From Ovoidimarina sediminis (lineage in GTDB: Bacteria > Pseudomonadota > Alphaproteobacteria > Rhodobacterales > Rhodobacteraceae), in assembly GCF_032586175.1 (NCBI RefSeq), contig NZ_JAWHTE010000012.1:1-64000 (forward strand): DNA of 64,000 bases, written 5' to 3'. The stretch's first letter is position 1, and every line of letters starts with the position of its first letter. Shown piece by piece: positions 24,759 through 33,538 of the stretch. Under the pieces are notes generated by a model. It worked only from the letters and a program-made list of their open reading frames with translations. It made no database searches and was not told the origin of the DNA. Both the position numbers and the translations under genes were made by a program.

Positions 24759-24807
24759 TTTAGAATCATTCCAACTTCTTGACACCCCGGGCCCCGGACC
24801 GCATATT
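24759..24807 (+). promoter_or_regulatory. nfu promoter with ICE-like (Irr) box
   Basis: TTTAGAATCATTCCAAC (24759-24775) matches the alphaproteobacterial iron control element TTTAGAAnnnTTCTAAA at 12 of 14 fixed positions. It lies just upstream of a strong promoter: TTGACA 24779-24784, 17-bp spacer, CATATT 24802-24807. Iron regulation of nfu by Irr is plausible. Confidence 0.5.
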
Positions 24808-24837
24808 CCTGACTTATCCACTCAGGAGACGCGCGCC

Positions 24838-25401
24838 ATGTTCATTCAGACCGAATCCACGCCAAATCCGGCAACCCTGAAGTTTCTGCCGGGCCAAGCC
24901 GTGCTCGATGCGGGCACCGCCGATTTCCCGAGTGCCGACACCGCCGGAACCTCCCCGCTCGCGACCCGCGTCTTCGGCGTTGATGGGGTGACGGCAGTCT
25001 TTCTTGGCAACGATTTCGTCACCGTGACGAAATCCGATACGGCCGACTGGGATCACATCAAACCCGCCGTCCTCGGCGCGATCATGGAACATTTCCAATC
25101 CGGCCAGCCGGTGCTGGAAGGCGATGGGCCGAAAGCCTCTGGTCACGCCGATCACGACGGGCCGGATGCCGGAATCGTGAACCAGATCAAGGAATTGCTC
25201 GACACCCGCGTGCGCCCCGCCGTGGCGCAGGATGGCGGCGACATCACCTTCCACGGCTTCGATCGCGGCATTGTCTACCTGCACATGCAGGGCGCCTGCG
25301 CGGGCTGCCCGTCCTCGACGCTCACCCTCAAGATGGGGATCGAGAACCTCCTGCGGCACTACATCCCCGAAGTCGTCGAGGTCCGCCCTGTCGCGGCCTG
25401 A
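24838..25401 (+). CDS. NifU-family Fe-S cluster scaffold/carrier (Nfu)
   Basis: This 187-aa protein carries and delivers Fe-S clusters. Residues 1-90 form the Nfu N-terminal domain (FIQTESTPNPATLKFLPG). From about residue 110 is the NifU C-terminal domain with the cluster-binding CxxC in GACAGCPSSTLTLKMGIENLL and the usual VRPAVAQDGGDI. The composition matches alphaproteobacterial Nfu proteins. An ICE-like box lies before its promoter. A decayed GFA gene follows immediately. Confidence 0.96.
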   Translation: MFIQTESTPNPATLKFLPGQAVLDAGTADFPSADTAGTSPLATRVFGVDGVTAVFLGNDFVTVTKSDTADWDHIKPAVLGAIMEHFQSGQPVLEGDGPKASGHADHDGPDAGIVNQIKELLDTRVRPAVAQDGGDITFHGFDRGIVYLHMQGACAGCPSSTLTLKMGIENLLRHYIPEVVEVRPVAA

Positions 25402-25405
25402 CCGC

Positions 25406-25837
25406 GTCTCTGGGCGGTGCTATTGCGGGTCGGTTTCCGTCAGCGCTGATACCGCGCCACGGACCGTTGCCTACTGCCACTGCGCCGATTGCCGACGTCT
25501 CACCGGGGCACCGGTCGCCGCCTTTGCGGCATTCCTCAAGGGCGCGCTGCGTCTGGCTCCAGAACCCGCTCCGGCGCAGCAGGTCACCAAGGGTGTAAAA
25601 CGCTGCTTCTGCCCCGACTACGGCTCCCCACTCGCAGCAACGTTCGACTATCTGCCGGGACAGGTCTACGTACCCCTCGGGCTCCTCGACCAGGCGGACG
25701 ACCTTCAGCCCGACGAGCATTGCCACGACGCCGCCCGCCTCTCGTGGCTCCACATCGCCGACGACCGTCCCAGATCACAAGGAAGTGCGCGCGGCCGTCT
25801 CGGCACGACGAAACGAACACCCGAGACCTGCGGGTAA
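25406..25837 (+). pseudogene. GFA-family gene without start codon, probably decayed
   Basis: An open frame of 143 codons directly after nfu encodes a recognisable GFA/CENP-V (glutathione-dependent formaldehyde-activating enzyme-like) protein: SGRCYCGSVSVSA, YCHCADCRRLTGAPVAAFAAF, FDYLPGQVYVPLGLLD. No ATG, GTG or TTG lies in frame at the expected N-terminus; the codon just before SGRCYCG is GTC, one base from GTG. The third zinc motif, normally CxxCG, reads CPDYGSP, so its last Cys is Tyr. Loss of the start and of a zinc ligand together suggest decay, although initiation at CTG 25388 cannot be excluded. Confidence 0.65.
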
Positions 25838-25842
25838 TTACC

Positions 25843-26538
25843 GTGCCGAGATCCATTCCCAAGTTTCCCAAGGTCCTTGCCCTCGATACATCGGGGCCGT
25901 TCTGCGCCATCGGCACGGCAACCGAGAGCTATTCCGCTGGCGTCGTGCACGAAATGGCCCGCGGCCAGGCGGAAGCGCTCTTTCCCCTGGCAGAAGCCCG
26001 GCTGAAAGAGATCGGCTGGTCCATGCAGGATCTCGACGCGCTGGGTGTCTCGGTCGGCCCCGGCAACTTCACCGGCATCCGCATCGGTGTGTCCGCTGCA
26101 AAGGGCCTCGCCCTGTCACTCGGCATCCCGGTCTACGGGGTGTCGAACTTCGAACTTGCTGCTCTGTCGCAGCATCTTGGGCTGGATCGCATCACGATCT
26201 CGCTGCCCGCCCCTCGCGATCAGGCCTATGTGCAAAGCTTCATTGCTGGCGCGCCTGCAGGCCCTCCCGCCCTGATCGATCCGGACACGCCGCCTGCCGA
26301 TCTGCTGCCCTCGGGCGTGCACAGCATCTTTGGTCACCGCGCCTCCACCATTGCAAAACGTTTCAGCCTTTCGGGCGAAGACGAAGGCTTTTCCCCCGCC
26401 CCCGCCCAGCTCGCCGAGCGCACGGAAGAGCTCTTCCTCGCCGCCAGCGGTGCACCGGACGACAGCGCAAGCCCGCTCTATATCCGCCCCGCCGACGCCG
26501 CCCCGCCGAAGGACGCAGGCCCGGTGATCGTCTCGTGA
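25843..26538 (+). CDS. tsaB: tRNA threonylcarbamoyladenosine biosynthesis protein TsaB
   Basis: This 231-aa protein is the dimerisation partner of TsaD in forming t6A37 on ANN-decoding tRNAs. Signatures: VLALDTSGPFCAIGTA at the N-terminus and VSVGPGNFTGIRIGVSAAKGLALSLGIP. GTG 25843 is the only start that gives the family N-terminus. It overlaps rimI by four bases (GTGA), a common pairing. TsaD and TsaE are not in the window. Confidence 0.95.
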   Translation: MPRSIPKFPKVLALDTSGPFCAIGTATESYSAGVVHEMARGQAEALFPLAEARLKEIGWSMQDLDALGVSVGPGNFTGIRIGVSAAKGLALSLGIPVYGVSNFELAALSQHLGLDRITISLPAPRDQAYVQSFIAGAPAGPPALIDPDTPPADLLPSGVHSIFGHRASTIAKRFSLSGEDEGFSPAPAQLAERTEELFLAASGAPDDSASPLYIRPADAAPPKDAGPVIVS

Positions 26539-26948
26539 CACCCGAGGATATCGCCGCCCTCTACGCCCGCGCGGTGCCCTATCCCGTTGGGTGGGGCCCC
26601 GATGACCTGCGCAAGATCCTCGCCCATCCGGGCGCCTTCATCACATCACTCGCTCACGCCTTCGCCCTCGGTCGCGTCGCTGCCGACGAGGCCGAACTCC
26701 TCCTCATCGCCACCGATCCCGATCACCGTCGAACCGGCGCCGCCACCCACTGCCTCGCTGCGTTCGAGGACGAGGCCCGCGCCCGGGGCGCAGTCACCGC
26801 CTTCCTCGAAGTCGCCGAATCGAACGCACCCGCTCGGGCCCTCTACGCCGCGCGAGGTTATGAAAAGGTGGGCCAGCGCCCCGGTTACTACGCCTCTGCC
26901 GACGGCACGAAGGAAACCGCCCTCATACTCCGCCGCGATCTGACCTGA
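26535..26948 (+). CDS. rimI: GNAT acetyltransferase, RimI type
   Basis: This 137-aa acetyltransferase is likely to modify the N-terminal alanine of ribosomal protein S18. The acetyl-CoA loop is IATDPDHRRTGAATHCLAAF (degenerate Q/RxxGxG/A), followed by TAFLEVAESNAPARALYAARGYEKVGQRPGYY, which is the RimI pattern. Position after tsaB supports RimI over other GNAT proteins. Start GTG within the tsaB stop. Confidence 0.88.
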   Translation: MTPEDIAALYARAVPYPVGWGPDDLRKILAHPGAFITSLAHAFALGRVAADEAELLLIATDPDHRRTGAATHCLAAFEDEARARGAVTAFLEVAESNAPARALYAARGYEKVGQRPGYYASADGTKETALILRRDLT

Positions 26949-26987
26949 CGTCACATGCCCGTTCCGGGGGCAGTCGGCGCGAAACCC

Positions 26988-27003
26988 CTGACCCTTTGGT
27001 CAA
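26988..27003 (+). promoter_or_regulatory. RutR-like site before the BMP transporter operon
   Basis: CTGACCCTTTGGTCAA matches the RutR consensus TTGACCAnnTGGTCAA at 12 of its 14 fixed positions. It lies just upstream of TTGACC (27011-27016), a possible -35 for the operon that begins at 27131. The exact site at 5415 before deoC makes a shared regulator likely. Confidence 0.5.
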
Positions 27004-27130
27004 AAAGGCATTGACCCTCCCCCAAACCCTCGCCCCTATTGTCCGGGTATCGTGATCGGGACTAGAGTGCCCGGATATGCCCCCGGGGGGGACGGCCCCC
27101 GGTAACCAAAAAAACATCAGGGAGTATTCC

Positions 27131-28132
27131 ATGACAAAGTTTCAGTCCCTTCTGGGCGCAGCCGCCACGCTGGCGCTGACCGCCGGTGCGGCACTGGCGG
27201 AACCGGCGCTGATCTTCGATCTCGGCGGCAAGTTCGACAAATCCTTCAACGAAGCTGCCTATAACGGGGCCGAGCGCTTCGCGCAGGAAACCGGCGGCAC
27301 CTACCGCGACATCGAACTGACGTCCGAGGCCCAGCGCGAGCAGGCGCTTCGTCGCTTCGCGGAACAGGGTTTTAACCCGATCATCACCACGGGCTTCGCC
27401 TTCGCCACACCGGTCGAGTCTGTCGCCCCGGACTATCCCGACATCAAGTTCGTCAATATCGACGGCTTCATCCCCGAGATTCCGGAAAATGTTCTGATGA
27501 TCTCCTTCCAGGAACATCAGGGCTCCTACCTCGTCGGGATGCTGGCAGCGCAGGCCTCCAAATCCGGCACAATCGGCTTCATCGGCGGAATGGATATCCC
27601 GCTCATCCGCCACTTCGGCTGTGGCTACGCCCAAGGCGCGAAGGCGGTGAATCCCGATATCGAGATCATCTCGAACATGACCGGCACCACACCGGCGGCC
27701 TGGAACGATCCCGTGAAGGGCGGCGAACTGACGAAGGCGCAGATTTCGCAAGGCGCAGACGTGATCTACGCCGCCGCAGGCGGCACCGGTGTCGGTGTGC
27801 TTCAGACCGCTGCGGATGAAGGCGTCTACTCGATCGGCGTCGACTCGAACCAGAACTATCTGCACCCGGGTTCTGTCCTCACCTCGATGCTGAAGCGCGT
27901 CGATGTGGCCGTTTACGAGGCCATGAAAGCCGGGGAAAATCTTGAGACGGGTTCCATGGTTCTCGGCCTCGAGGAAGAGGGCGTCGGCTACTCGGTCGAC
28001 GAGAACAACGAGGCGCTCCTGACCGAAGACATGATCGCGGCCGTGGAAGACGCGAAGGCCAAGATCATCTCGGGCGAACTCGAAGTCGCCAGCTACTACG
28101 CGACCGACAGCTGCCCCGCGCACGAGTTCTGA
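27131..28132 (+). CDS. BMP family substrate-binding protein (nucleoside ABC transporter)
   Basis: This 333-aa periplasmic protein of the Bmp/PnrA family binds purine nucleosides or related compounds in characterised members. Residues 1-22 are a signal peptide (TAGAALA). Family features: LIFDLGGKFDKSFNEAAYNGAERF, VESVAPDYPDIKFVNIDGF, GMLAAQASKSGTIGFIGGMDIPLIRHF and GSVLTSMLKRVDVAVYEAM. No lipobox is seen, so it is periplasmic, not a lipoprotein. CAGGGAG precedes ATG 27131. It heads the operon and is followed by a hairpin that probably makes it more abundant than the membrane parts. Confidence 0.93.
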   Translation: MTKFQSLLGAAATLALTAGAALAEPALIFDLGGKFDKSFNEAAYNGAERFAQETGGTYRDIELTSEAQREQALRRFAEQGFNPIITTGFAFATPVESVAPDYPDIKFVNIDGFIPEIPENVLMISFQEHQGSYLVGMLAAQASKSGTIGFIGGMDIPLIRHFGCGYAQGAKAVNPDIEIISNMTGTTPAAWNDPVKGGELTKAQISQGADVIYAAAGGTGVGVLQTAADEGVYSIGVDSNQNYLHPGSVLTSMLKRVDVAVYEAMKAGENLETGSMVLGLEEEGVGYSVDENNEALLTEDMIAAVEDAKAKIISGELEVASYYATDSCPAHEF

Positions 28133-28151
28133 TCGGCGACTGACCGGATCC

Positions 28152-28180
28152 GGGGCCGCACCAAAAGGGGCGGCCCCTTT
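28152..28180 (+). terminator. Attenuator between binding protein and ATPase genes
   Basis: GGGGCCGC (28152-28159) pairs with 28170-28177 and is followed by TTT. A partial terminator after the binding-protein gene is common in ABC operons and would lower expression of the downstream genes. Confidence 0.6.
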
Positions 28181-28203
28181 CCGAAGCGAGGGGGCTTGAG
28201 ACG

Positions 28204-29796
28204 GTGAGCGGCGCGCCAGCGATCGAACTCAAAGGCATATCCAAGGCCTTCGGCCCCGTGCAGGCCAATAAAGACATATCGCTCCGGGTCATGCCCGGCA
28301 CGATCCACGGCATCATCGGCGAAAACGGCGCCGGGAAATCCACGATGATGTCGATCCTCTACGGCTTCTACAAGGCCGACGCGGGCGAGATCTTCGTCAA
28401 GGGCCGGAAGACCGAGATCCCAAACAGCCAGGCCGCCATCGCCGCCGGCATCGGGATGGTGTTCCAGCACTTCAAGCTGGTCGAGAATTTCACCGTTCTC
28501 GAAAACGTCGTCCTCGGTGCCGAAGACGGCGCGCTTCTGCGGCCCTCGCTCGCAAAGGCACGCGCCGAACTCGAACGCCTCAGCCGCGAATACGAACTCA
28601 AGATCGATCCAGACGCGGTGATCGAAGACATCGGCGTCGGCATGCAGCAGCGCGTCGAAATCCTCAAAGCGCTTTACCGCCAGGCCGATATCCTCATTCT
28701 CGACGAGCCCACCGGCGTCCTGACGCCAGCCGAGGCCGACCACCTGTTCCGGATTCTCAAGGGGCTGAAGGAACAGGGCAAGACAATCATCCTCATCACG
28801 CACAAGCTGCGCGAGATCATGGACGTGACCGATACGGTCAGCGTGATGCGCCGGGGCGAGATGACGGCGACGGTGAAAACCTCGGAAACGAGCCCCGAGG
28901 AACTCGCCGAACTGATGGTGGGCCGCAAGGTTCTCCTCCGCGTCGACAAGAAACCGGCCGCTCCGGGCGAGACGATCCTGGAGGTCGAGAACCTCCGCGT
29001 CATCGACGAGGCCGGGGTTGAGCGGCTCAAGGGCGTGTCCCTCAACATCCGCGCCGGCGAGATCCTGGGCATCGCCGGCGTCGCCGGAAACGGGCAGTCA
29101 GAGCTTCTCAATGTTCTGGGCGGCATGGCGCGCGCCACCGGCACGATCCGCCTCAACGGGGCGGAAATCGACCTGACCGGCGAAAACTCCGACGCCCAGA
29201 CCCGCCGCGCCCGCGGCATTTCCCACGTTCCCGAAGACCGCCAGGCCGAAGGCCTGATCATGAACTTCTATGCCTGGGAGAACGTCGTCTTCGGCTATCA
29301 CAACGACCCGGCCTATAGTCGCGGCCGCTTTGCAATGAACAACGGCGCGATCCGGGAAGATTGCGCCCGGAAGATGGAGAAGTTCGACGTCCGCCCGCCG
29401 AACCCCTGGCTCACGGCAAAGAACTTCTCGGGCGGCAACCAGCAGAAAATCGTCGTGGCGCGCGAGATCGAACGCAATCCAGATCTCCTGCTTGTCGGCC
29501 AGCCCACGCGCGGCGTCGATATCGGCGCGATCGAATTCATTCACCAACAGATCGTGGCGCTTCGTGACGCCGGAAAAGCGGTGCTTCTGGTCAGCGTCGA
29601 ACTCGACGAGATCATGTCGCTGTCGGACAGGATCGCGGTGATGTTCGATGGCCGCATCATGGGCGAGCGTCTGCCCTCGGAAACCAACGAACGCGAACTC
29701 GGCCTCCTGATGGCAGGGATGGACAGCGTGCCGGAGGGCAAACCGCTTCATGAAGCGGTGGAAGAACAACTCGACCACGTCGGCGGGAGGGCCTGA
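28204..29796 (+). CDS. Nucleoside ABC transporter ATP-binding protein (two NBDs)
   Basis: This 530-aa protein has two fused ATPase domains, as in the YufO/NupA and sugar-type importers. NBD1 (about 6-245) has GENGAGKST, the degenerate signature DIGVGMQQRVEI and LILDEPTGVL. NBD2 (about 258-505) has a degenerate P-loop (GVAGNGQSE) and the signature FSGGNQQKIVVAREI followed by LLLVGQPTRGVD. Degeneracy of the second P-loop is usual in this class. GTG start with a GAGGGG-type site. Next gene begins 1 bp after the stop. Confidence 0.95.
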   Translation: MSGAPAIELKGISKAFGPVQANKDISLRVMPGTIHGIIGENGAGKSTMMSILYGFYKADAGEIFVKGRKTEIPNSQAAIAAGIGMVFQHFKLVENFTVLENVVLGAEDGALLRPSLAKARAELERLSREYELKIDPDAVIEDIGVGMQQRVEILKALYRQADILILDEPTGVLTPAEADHLFRILKGLKEQGKTIILITHKLREIMDVTDTVSVMRRGEMTATVKTSETSPEELAELMVGRKVLLRVDKKPAAPGETILEVENLRVIDEAGVERLKGVSLNIRAGEILGIAGVAGNGQSELLNVLGGMARATGTIRLNGAEIDLTGENSDAQTRRARGISHVPEDRQAEGLIMNFYAWENVVFGYHNDPAYSRGRFAMNNGAIREDCARKMEKFDVRPPNPWLTAKNFSGGNQQKIVVAREIERNPDLLLVGQPTRGVDIGAIEFIHQQIVALRDAGKAVLLVSVELDEIMSLSDRIAVMFDGRIMGERLPSETNERELGLLMAGMDSVPEGKPLHEAVEEQLDHVGGRA

Positions 29797-29797
29797 C

Positions 29798-30934
29798 ATG
29801 GATACCATGCCGAAATGGGTCGATGTCCTCCTGATCCCACTGATCAACCTCGTCATCGCCTTCGTGCTGTCGGGTCTCGTGATCCTCGCCATCGGCGAAA
29901 GCCCGGTCCAAGCGGTGCGCACCATGGTGACCGGCGCCCTTGGGTCGACCTATGGCTGGGGCTACACGCTTTATTACGCCACGAATTTCATGTTCACGGG
30001 CCTTGCGGTCGCCGTCGCCTTCCATGCGCGACTATTCAACATCGGCGGCGAAGGCCAGGCGATGCTGGGCGGTCTGGGCGTCGCCCTCGTCTGCCTCTCG
30101 ATACCCTGGCCCCACTGGACGCTGGCGCTGCCCGTCGCGATCCTCGGCGGCGCGCTTTTCGGCGCGGCCTGGGCCTTCCTGCCGGGCTACCTGCAGGCGA
30201 AACGCGGCAGTCACATCGTTATCACGACGATCATGTTCAACTTCATCGGCGCGGCCCTGCTGAACTACATGCTGGTCAACGTGCTGAAGCCCGCGGGCTC
30301 GATGGATCCGGCCTCGGGCAACTTCCCCGAAGGCGCCCACCTTCCGACATTCCAGGATATCTTCGCCTTCACCGGCATGACGCTCTTCCGCGGCGCCCCC
30401 GTGAATGTCACCTTTTTCGTCGCCATCGCCGCCTGTTTCCTGGTCTGGTGGCTCATCTGGCGCACACGACTGGGTTACGCGATCCGCGCCTTCGGCCAAT
30501 CCGAACCGGCGGCGGTATATGCCGGGATAAAGCCCGTCCGCATCACCGTGATCGCGATGCTGATCTCAGGCGCACTTGCAGGCTGCATGGCGATCAACAA
30601 CGTCATGGGCGAGGCTGAACGCCTCGTCCTCAACGCCGTCGAGGGTGCGGGCTTTATCGGTATCGCCGTGGCGCTTATGGGCCGCTCGCATCCCTTCGGC
30701 GTGTTCCTGGCTGCGCTTCTCTTCGGGTTCCTCTACCAGGGCGGGGCAGAGCTTGGCCTCTGGACGAACATTCCCCGCGATCTCGTCGTGGTGATCCAGG
30801 CGCTCGTGATCCTCTTTACCGGTGCGCTCGACAACATGGTGCGGATGCCGCTTGAGCGGATCTTCCTCGCTGCTCGCCGGTCTCGCGCGCCGAAGCCCGA
30901 TACGAAATCGGTCCAGACGGAGCCCGCCGAATGA
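29798..30934 (+). CDS. Nucleoside ABC transporter permease 1
   Basis: This 378-aa inner-membrane permease of the BPD_transp_2 class (YufP-like) has about eight to ten hydrophobic segments. The family loop ATNFMFTGLAVAVAFHARLFNIGGEGQAMLGG is at 68-100 and the cytoplasmic coupling helix is near IRAFGQSEPAAVYAGIKP. GGGAGGGCC precedes ATG 29798. Its stop overlaps the LysE gene by four bases (ATGA), so the second permease gene is separated from this one by the exporter gene. Confidence 0.94.
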   Translation: MDTMPKWVDVLLIPLINLVIAFVLSGLVILAIGESPVQAVRTMVTGALGSTYGWGYTLYYATNFMFTGLAVAVAFHARLFNIGGEGQAMLGGLGVALVCLSIPWPHWTLALPVAILGGALFGAAWAFLPGYLQAKRGSHIVITTIMFNFIGAALLNYMLVNVLKPAGSMDPASGNFPEGAHLPTFQDIFAFTGMTLFRGAPVNVTFFVAIAACFLVWWLIWRTRLGYAIRAFGQSEPAAVYAGIKPVRITVIAMLISGALAGCMAINNVMGEAERLVLNAVEGAGFIGIAVALMGRSHPFGVFLAALLFGFLYQGGAELGLWTNIPRDLVVVIQALVILFTGALDNMVRMPLERIFLAARRSRAPKPDTKSVQTEPAE

Positions 30935-31566
30935 CCGAGTTCGCACCCTACCTGCCGGGCTTTCTCGCGGCCTACGCGATCCTCTTCATTGCGGCCTCTT
31001 CACCAGGTCCGGCGGTTGCCATGCTTTTGGGGATCTCGACCACGCAGGGCCGCGGGGCCGCACTCACGGCCTCTGCCGGAATCGCCATGGGCAGTATCAC
31101 GATCAACCTGCTTACCCTCATTGGCGTGGGCCTGCTGCTGCACCAGGCCGCCTGGGCGATGACCGTGCTCAGGCTCGCGGGTTCCGCCTACCTCCTTTAC
31201 CTTGCCTGGGGCTCGTTCGGCAAAGCGATCCGCCCACCGCGCGTCGCCGTGGCAGAGGTCGCCCCAGCCCCGCCGCTCAAGTGGTTCACTGCTGGCTATC
31301 TTCTTCAGGTCACAAATCCGAAGGCGATCGCCTTCTGGCTTGCCATCGCCGCTGTCGGCGCGACGCAAGGCGGCGGCCCGACGATCATCGCGGCCTTCGT
31401 TGCGGGGGCTTTCGTGATCTCGCTCTTCTGCCATGGCGCCTGGGCGGTGATCCTTTCCTCGCGTCCCGTCAGACGCGCCTATGAAACGTCCCGCCGCTGG
31501 ATAGACGCCTCCCTCGGGGCCTTCTTCGTCTTCGCCGCGTGGAAGATGGCGACACAGAGGAACTGA
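30931..31566 (+). CDS. LysE family exporter inserted in the nucleoside operon
   Basis: This 211-aa membrane protein has about six helices. The LysE/RhtB signature is at the N-terminus (FIAASSPGPAVAMLLGIS), followed by GSAYLLYLAWGSFGKAIR and LLQVTNPKAIAFWLAIAA. Such proteins export amino acids or related small molecules. It is tightly overlapped with the upstream permease (ATGA) and 5 bp from the downstream one, so it is a true operon member. Its cargo is unknown; a purine-related or amino acid product of nucleoside breakdown is a guess. Confidence 0.92.
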   Translation: MTEFAPYLPGFLAAYAILFIAASSPGPAVAMLLGISTTQGRGAALTASAGIAMGSITINLLTLIGVGLLLHQAAWAMTVLRLAGSAYLLYLAWGSFGKAIRPPRVAVAEVAPAPPLKWFTAGYLLQVTNPKAIAFWLAIAAVGATQGGGPTIIAAFVAGAFVISLFCHGAWAVILSSRPVRRAYETSRRWIDASLGAFFVFAAWKMATQRN

Positions 31567-31571
31567 GGCCC

Positions 31572-32537
31572 ATGGATTTCCTGACCCTCCTCCAGATCCT
31601 CGACTCCACCGTTCGCCTCGCGACACCCCTTCTTCTCGCCTGCCTCGCCGGGCTCTTCTCGGAACGCGCGGGCATTTTCGACATCGGGCTCGAAGGCAAG
31701 ATGCTGGCCTCCGCCTTCTTCTCGGCGGCGGTTGCCTATACCTCCGGCTCGGTCTGGATCGGGCTTTTCGCGGGCATCGCAGCGTCGCTTGTCCTGTCGC
31801 TCATCCACGGCGCGGCCTCGATCACCTTCCGCGGCAATCAGCTGATCTCGGGCGTCGCGATCAACTTTCTCGCCTCGGGCCTCACCGTGCTCATCGCACA
31901 GGATTGGTTTCGCCAGGGCGGGCGCACACCGTCGCTTGAAGGCGATGCGCGGTTCCAGACGCTCGACTGGCCGCTTGCGGACGTGCTTGGAAACATCCCC
32001 GTCGCAGGGCCGGTCTATGCCGAACTGATCTCCGGCCACACGGCGCTCGTCTATGTCGCGCTCCTGGCCGTGCCGCTATCATGGTGGGTGCTCTTCCGAA
32101 CCCGATTCGGGCTCAGGCTGCGGGCGGTGGGCGAAAACCCCGGCGCCGTCGATACCGCCGGGATCTCGGTCACCCGGCTGCGCTACATCGCCGTACTGAT
32201 CTGCGGCGTCCTCTGCGGCATCGCGGGGGCCTACCTCGCCACGGGCCTCGCAGCAGGATTCGTGAAGGAGATGAGCGCAGGCCGCGGCTTCATCGCCCTC
32301 GCCGCCCTCATCTTTGCCAAATGGCGGCCCTGGCACGCGCTTTATGCCTGCCTCCTCTTCGGCTTCCTCGAGGCGATCGGCAACCGCTACCAGAATATCG
32401 AGCTTGCGGGATTTGTCCTGCCCGTCCAGTTCATGCAGGCACTTCCCTATATCCTGACCGTGGTCATTCTCGCCGGTTTCGTGGGCAAAGCGATCCCGCC
32501 GCGCGCCGGTGGCGAGCCCTACGTGAAGGAACGCTGA
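31572..32537 (+). CDS. Nucleoside ABC transporter permease 2
   Basis: This 321-aa inner-membrane permease of the BPD_transp_2 class (YufQ-like) has the family pattern TPLLLACLAGLFSERAGIFDIGLEGKMLASAFF near the N-terminus and LRLRAVGENPGAVDTAGISV as the coupling region. It pairs with the permease at 29798. GAGGCCC precedes the ATG. It is the last gene of the operon; 86 bp separate it from the TauE/SafE gene. Confidence 0.94.
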   Translation: MDFLTLLQILDSTVRLATPLLLACLAGLFSERAGIFDIGLEGKMLASAFFSAAVAYTSGSVWIGLFAGIAASLVLSLIHGAASITFRGNQLISGVAINFLASGLTVLIAQDWFRQGGRTPSLEGDARFQTLDWPLADVLGNIPVAGPVYAELISGHTALVYVALLAVPLSWWVLFRTRFGLRLRAVGENPGAVDTAGISVTRLRYIAVLICGVLCGIAGAYLATGLAAGFVKEMSAGRGFIALAALIFAKWRPWHALYACLLFGFLEAIGNRYQNIELAGFVLPVQFMQALPYILTVVILAGFVGKAIPPRAGGEPYVKER

Positions 32538-32623
32538 CAGCCGTTCCGATTTGTCGCAGGGTTTCGGGGCTTTGCCTCCCCCGTTGACTTCGCTAAAGGG
32601 CTTCCATCACGTAAGGTTGCCCC

Positions 32624-33538
32624 ATGCAGATCTACCTGCCGATCGCCGAAGTTTCGGTCAATGCCTTCCTGCTTCTGGGGCTTGGCGGGATCGTCGGCGT
32701 GCTTTCGGGCATGTTCGGCGTAGGCGGCGGGTTCCTGATGACGCCGCTGCTGTTCTTCATCGGCATCCCGCCCGCCGTCGCCGTGGCGACCGAGGCGAAT
32801 CAGATCGTCGCCTCTTCCTTCTCAGGCGTCCTCGCGCATGTCCGCAAGCGAACGGTCGATTTCCGGATGGGCACCGTTCTTCTGATTGGCGGTCTCGTCG
32901 GCGCGGCCCTCGGCGTTCAGCTCTTTAACGCACTCAAAGCGATCGGGCAGGTCGATCTCCTCGTCAGGCTTTCCTATGTCGTGTTCCTCGGGATCATCGG
33001 CAGCCTGATGTTCGTCGAAAGCCTGAACGCGCTTCGCAAGACCCGCTCGGGCCGCCCCACCCAGCGGAAAAAACACACCTGGATCCACGCGCTTCCCTTC
33101 AAGATGAAGTTCCGAACCTCGGGGCTCTACATCTCCGTGATTCCCCCGGTTCTCGTCGGCGTTGCCGTCGGCGTCCTCGCGGCGATCATGGGGGTGGGCG
33201 GCGGCTTCATCATGGTGCCCGCGATGATCTACCTTCTGGGCATGCCCACCAAGGTCGTGGTCGGCACATCGCTCTTCCAGATCATCTTCGTCACGGCCTT
33301 CACGACGCTCCTTCATGCCACGACGAACTTCACGGTCGACATGGTGCTTGCCGTGCTCCTGCTCGTCGGCGGGGTGGTGGGTGCCCAGATCGGCACTCAG
33401 ATCGGGACTCGGCTCAAGGCCGAACAGCTCCGCATCCTGCTCGCGATCATGGTGCTCGTGGTCTGCGGCAAGCTGGCACTCGATCTTCTCCTGCAACCTG
33501 GAGAGCTCTTTTCCATCGGCGCGGCGGAGGGCCACTGA
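32624..33538 (+). CDS. TauE/SafE family sulfite/sulfonate exporter
   Basis: This 304-aa membrane protein has about eight helices arranged as two related halves. Each half has the family glycine motif: GIVGVLSGMFGVGGGFLMTPLL (about 20-42) and GVLAAIMGVGGGFIMVPAMIYLLGMP (about 183-208). A basic cytoplasmic loop (RPTQRKKHTWIH) joins them. The family exports sulfite, sulfoacetate or related anions; specificity is unknown. TGATG overlap with the next gene implies a functional pair. Confidence 0.93.
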   Translation: MQIYLPIAEVSVNAFLLLGLGGIVGVLSGMFGVGGGFLMTPLLFFIGIPPAVAVATEANQIVASSFSGVLAHVRKRTVDFRMGTVLLIGGLVGAALGVQLFNALKAIGQVDLLVRLSYVVFLGIIGSLMFVESLNALRKTRSGRPTQRKKHTWIHALPFKMKFRTSGLYISVIPPVLVGVAVGVLAAIMGVGGGFIMVPAMIYLLGMPTKVVVGTSLFQIIFVTAFTTLLHATTNFTVDMVLAVLLLVGGVVGAQIGTQIGTRLKAEQLRILLAIMVLVVCGKLALDLLLQPGELFSIGAAEGH

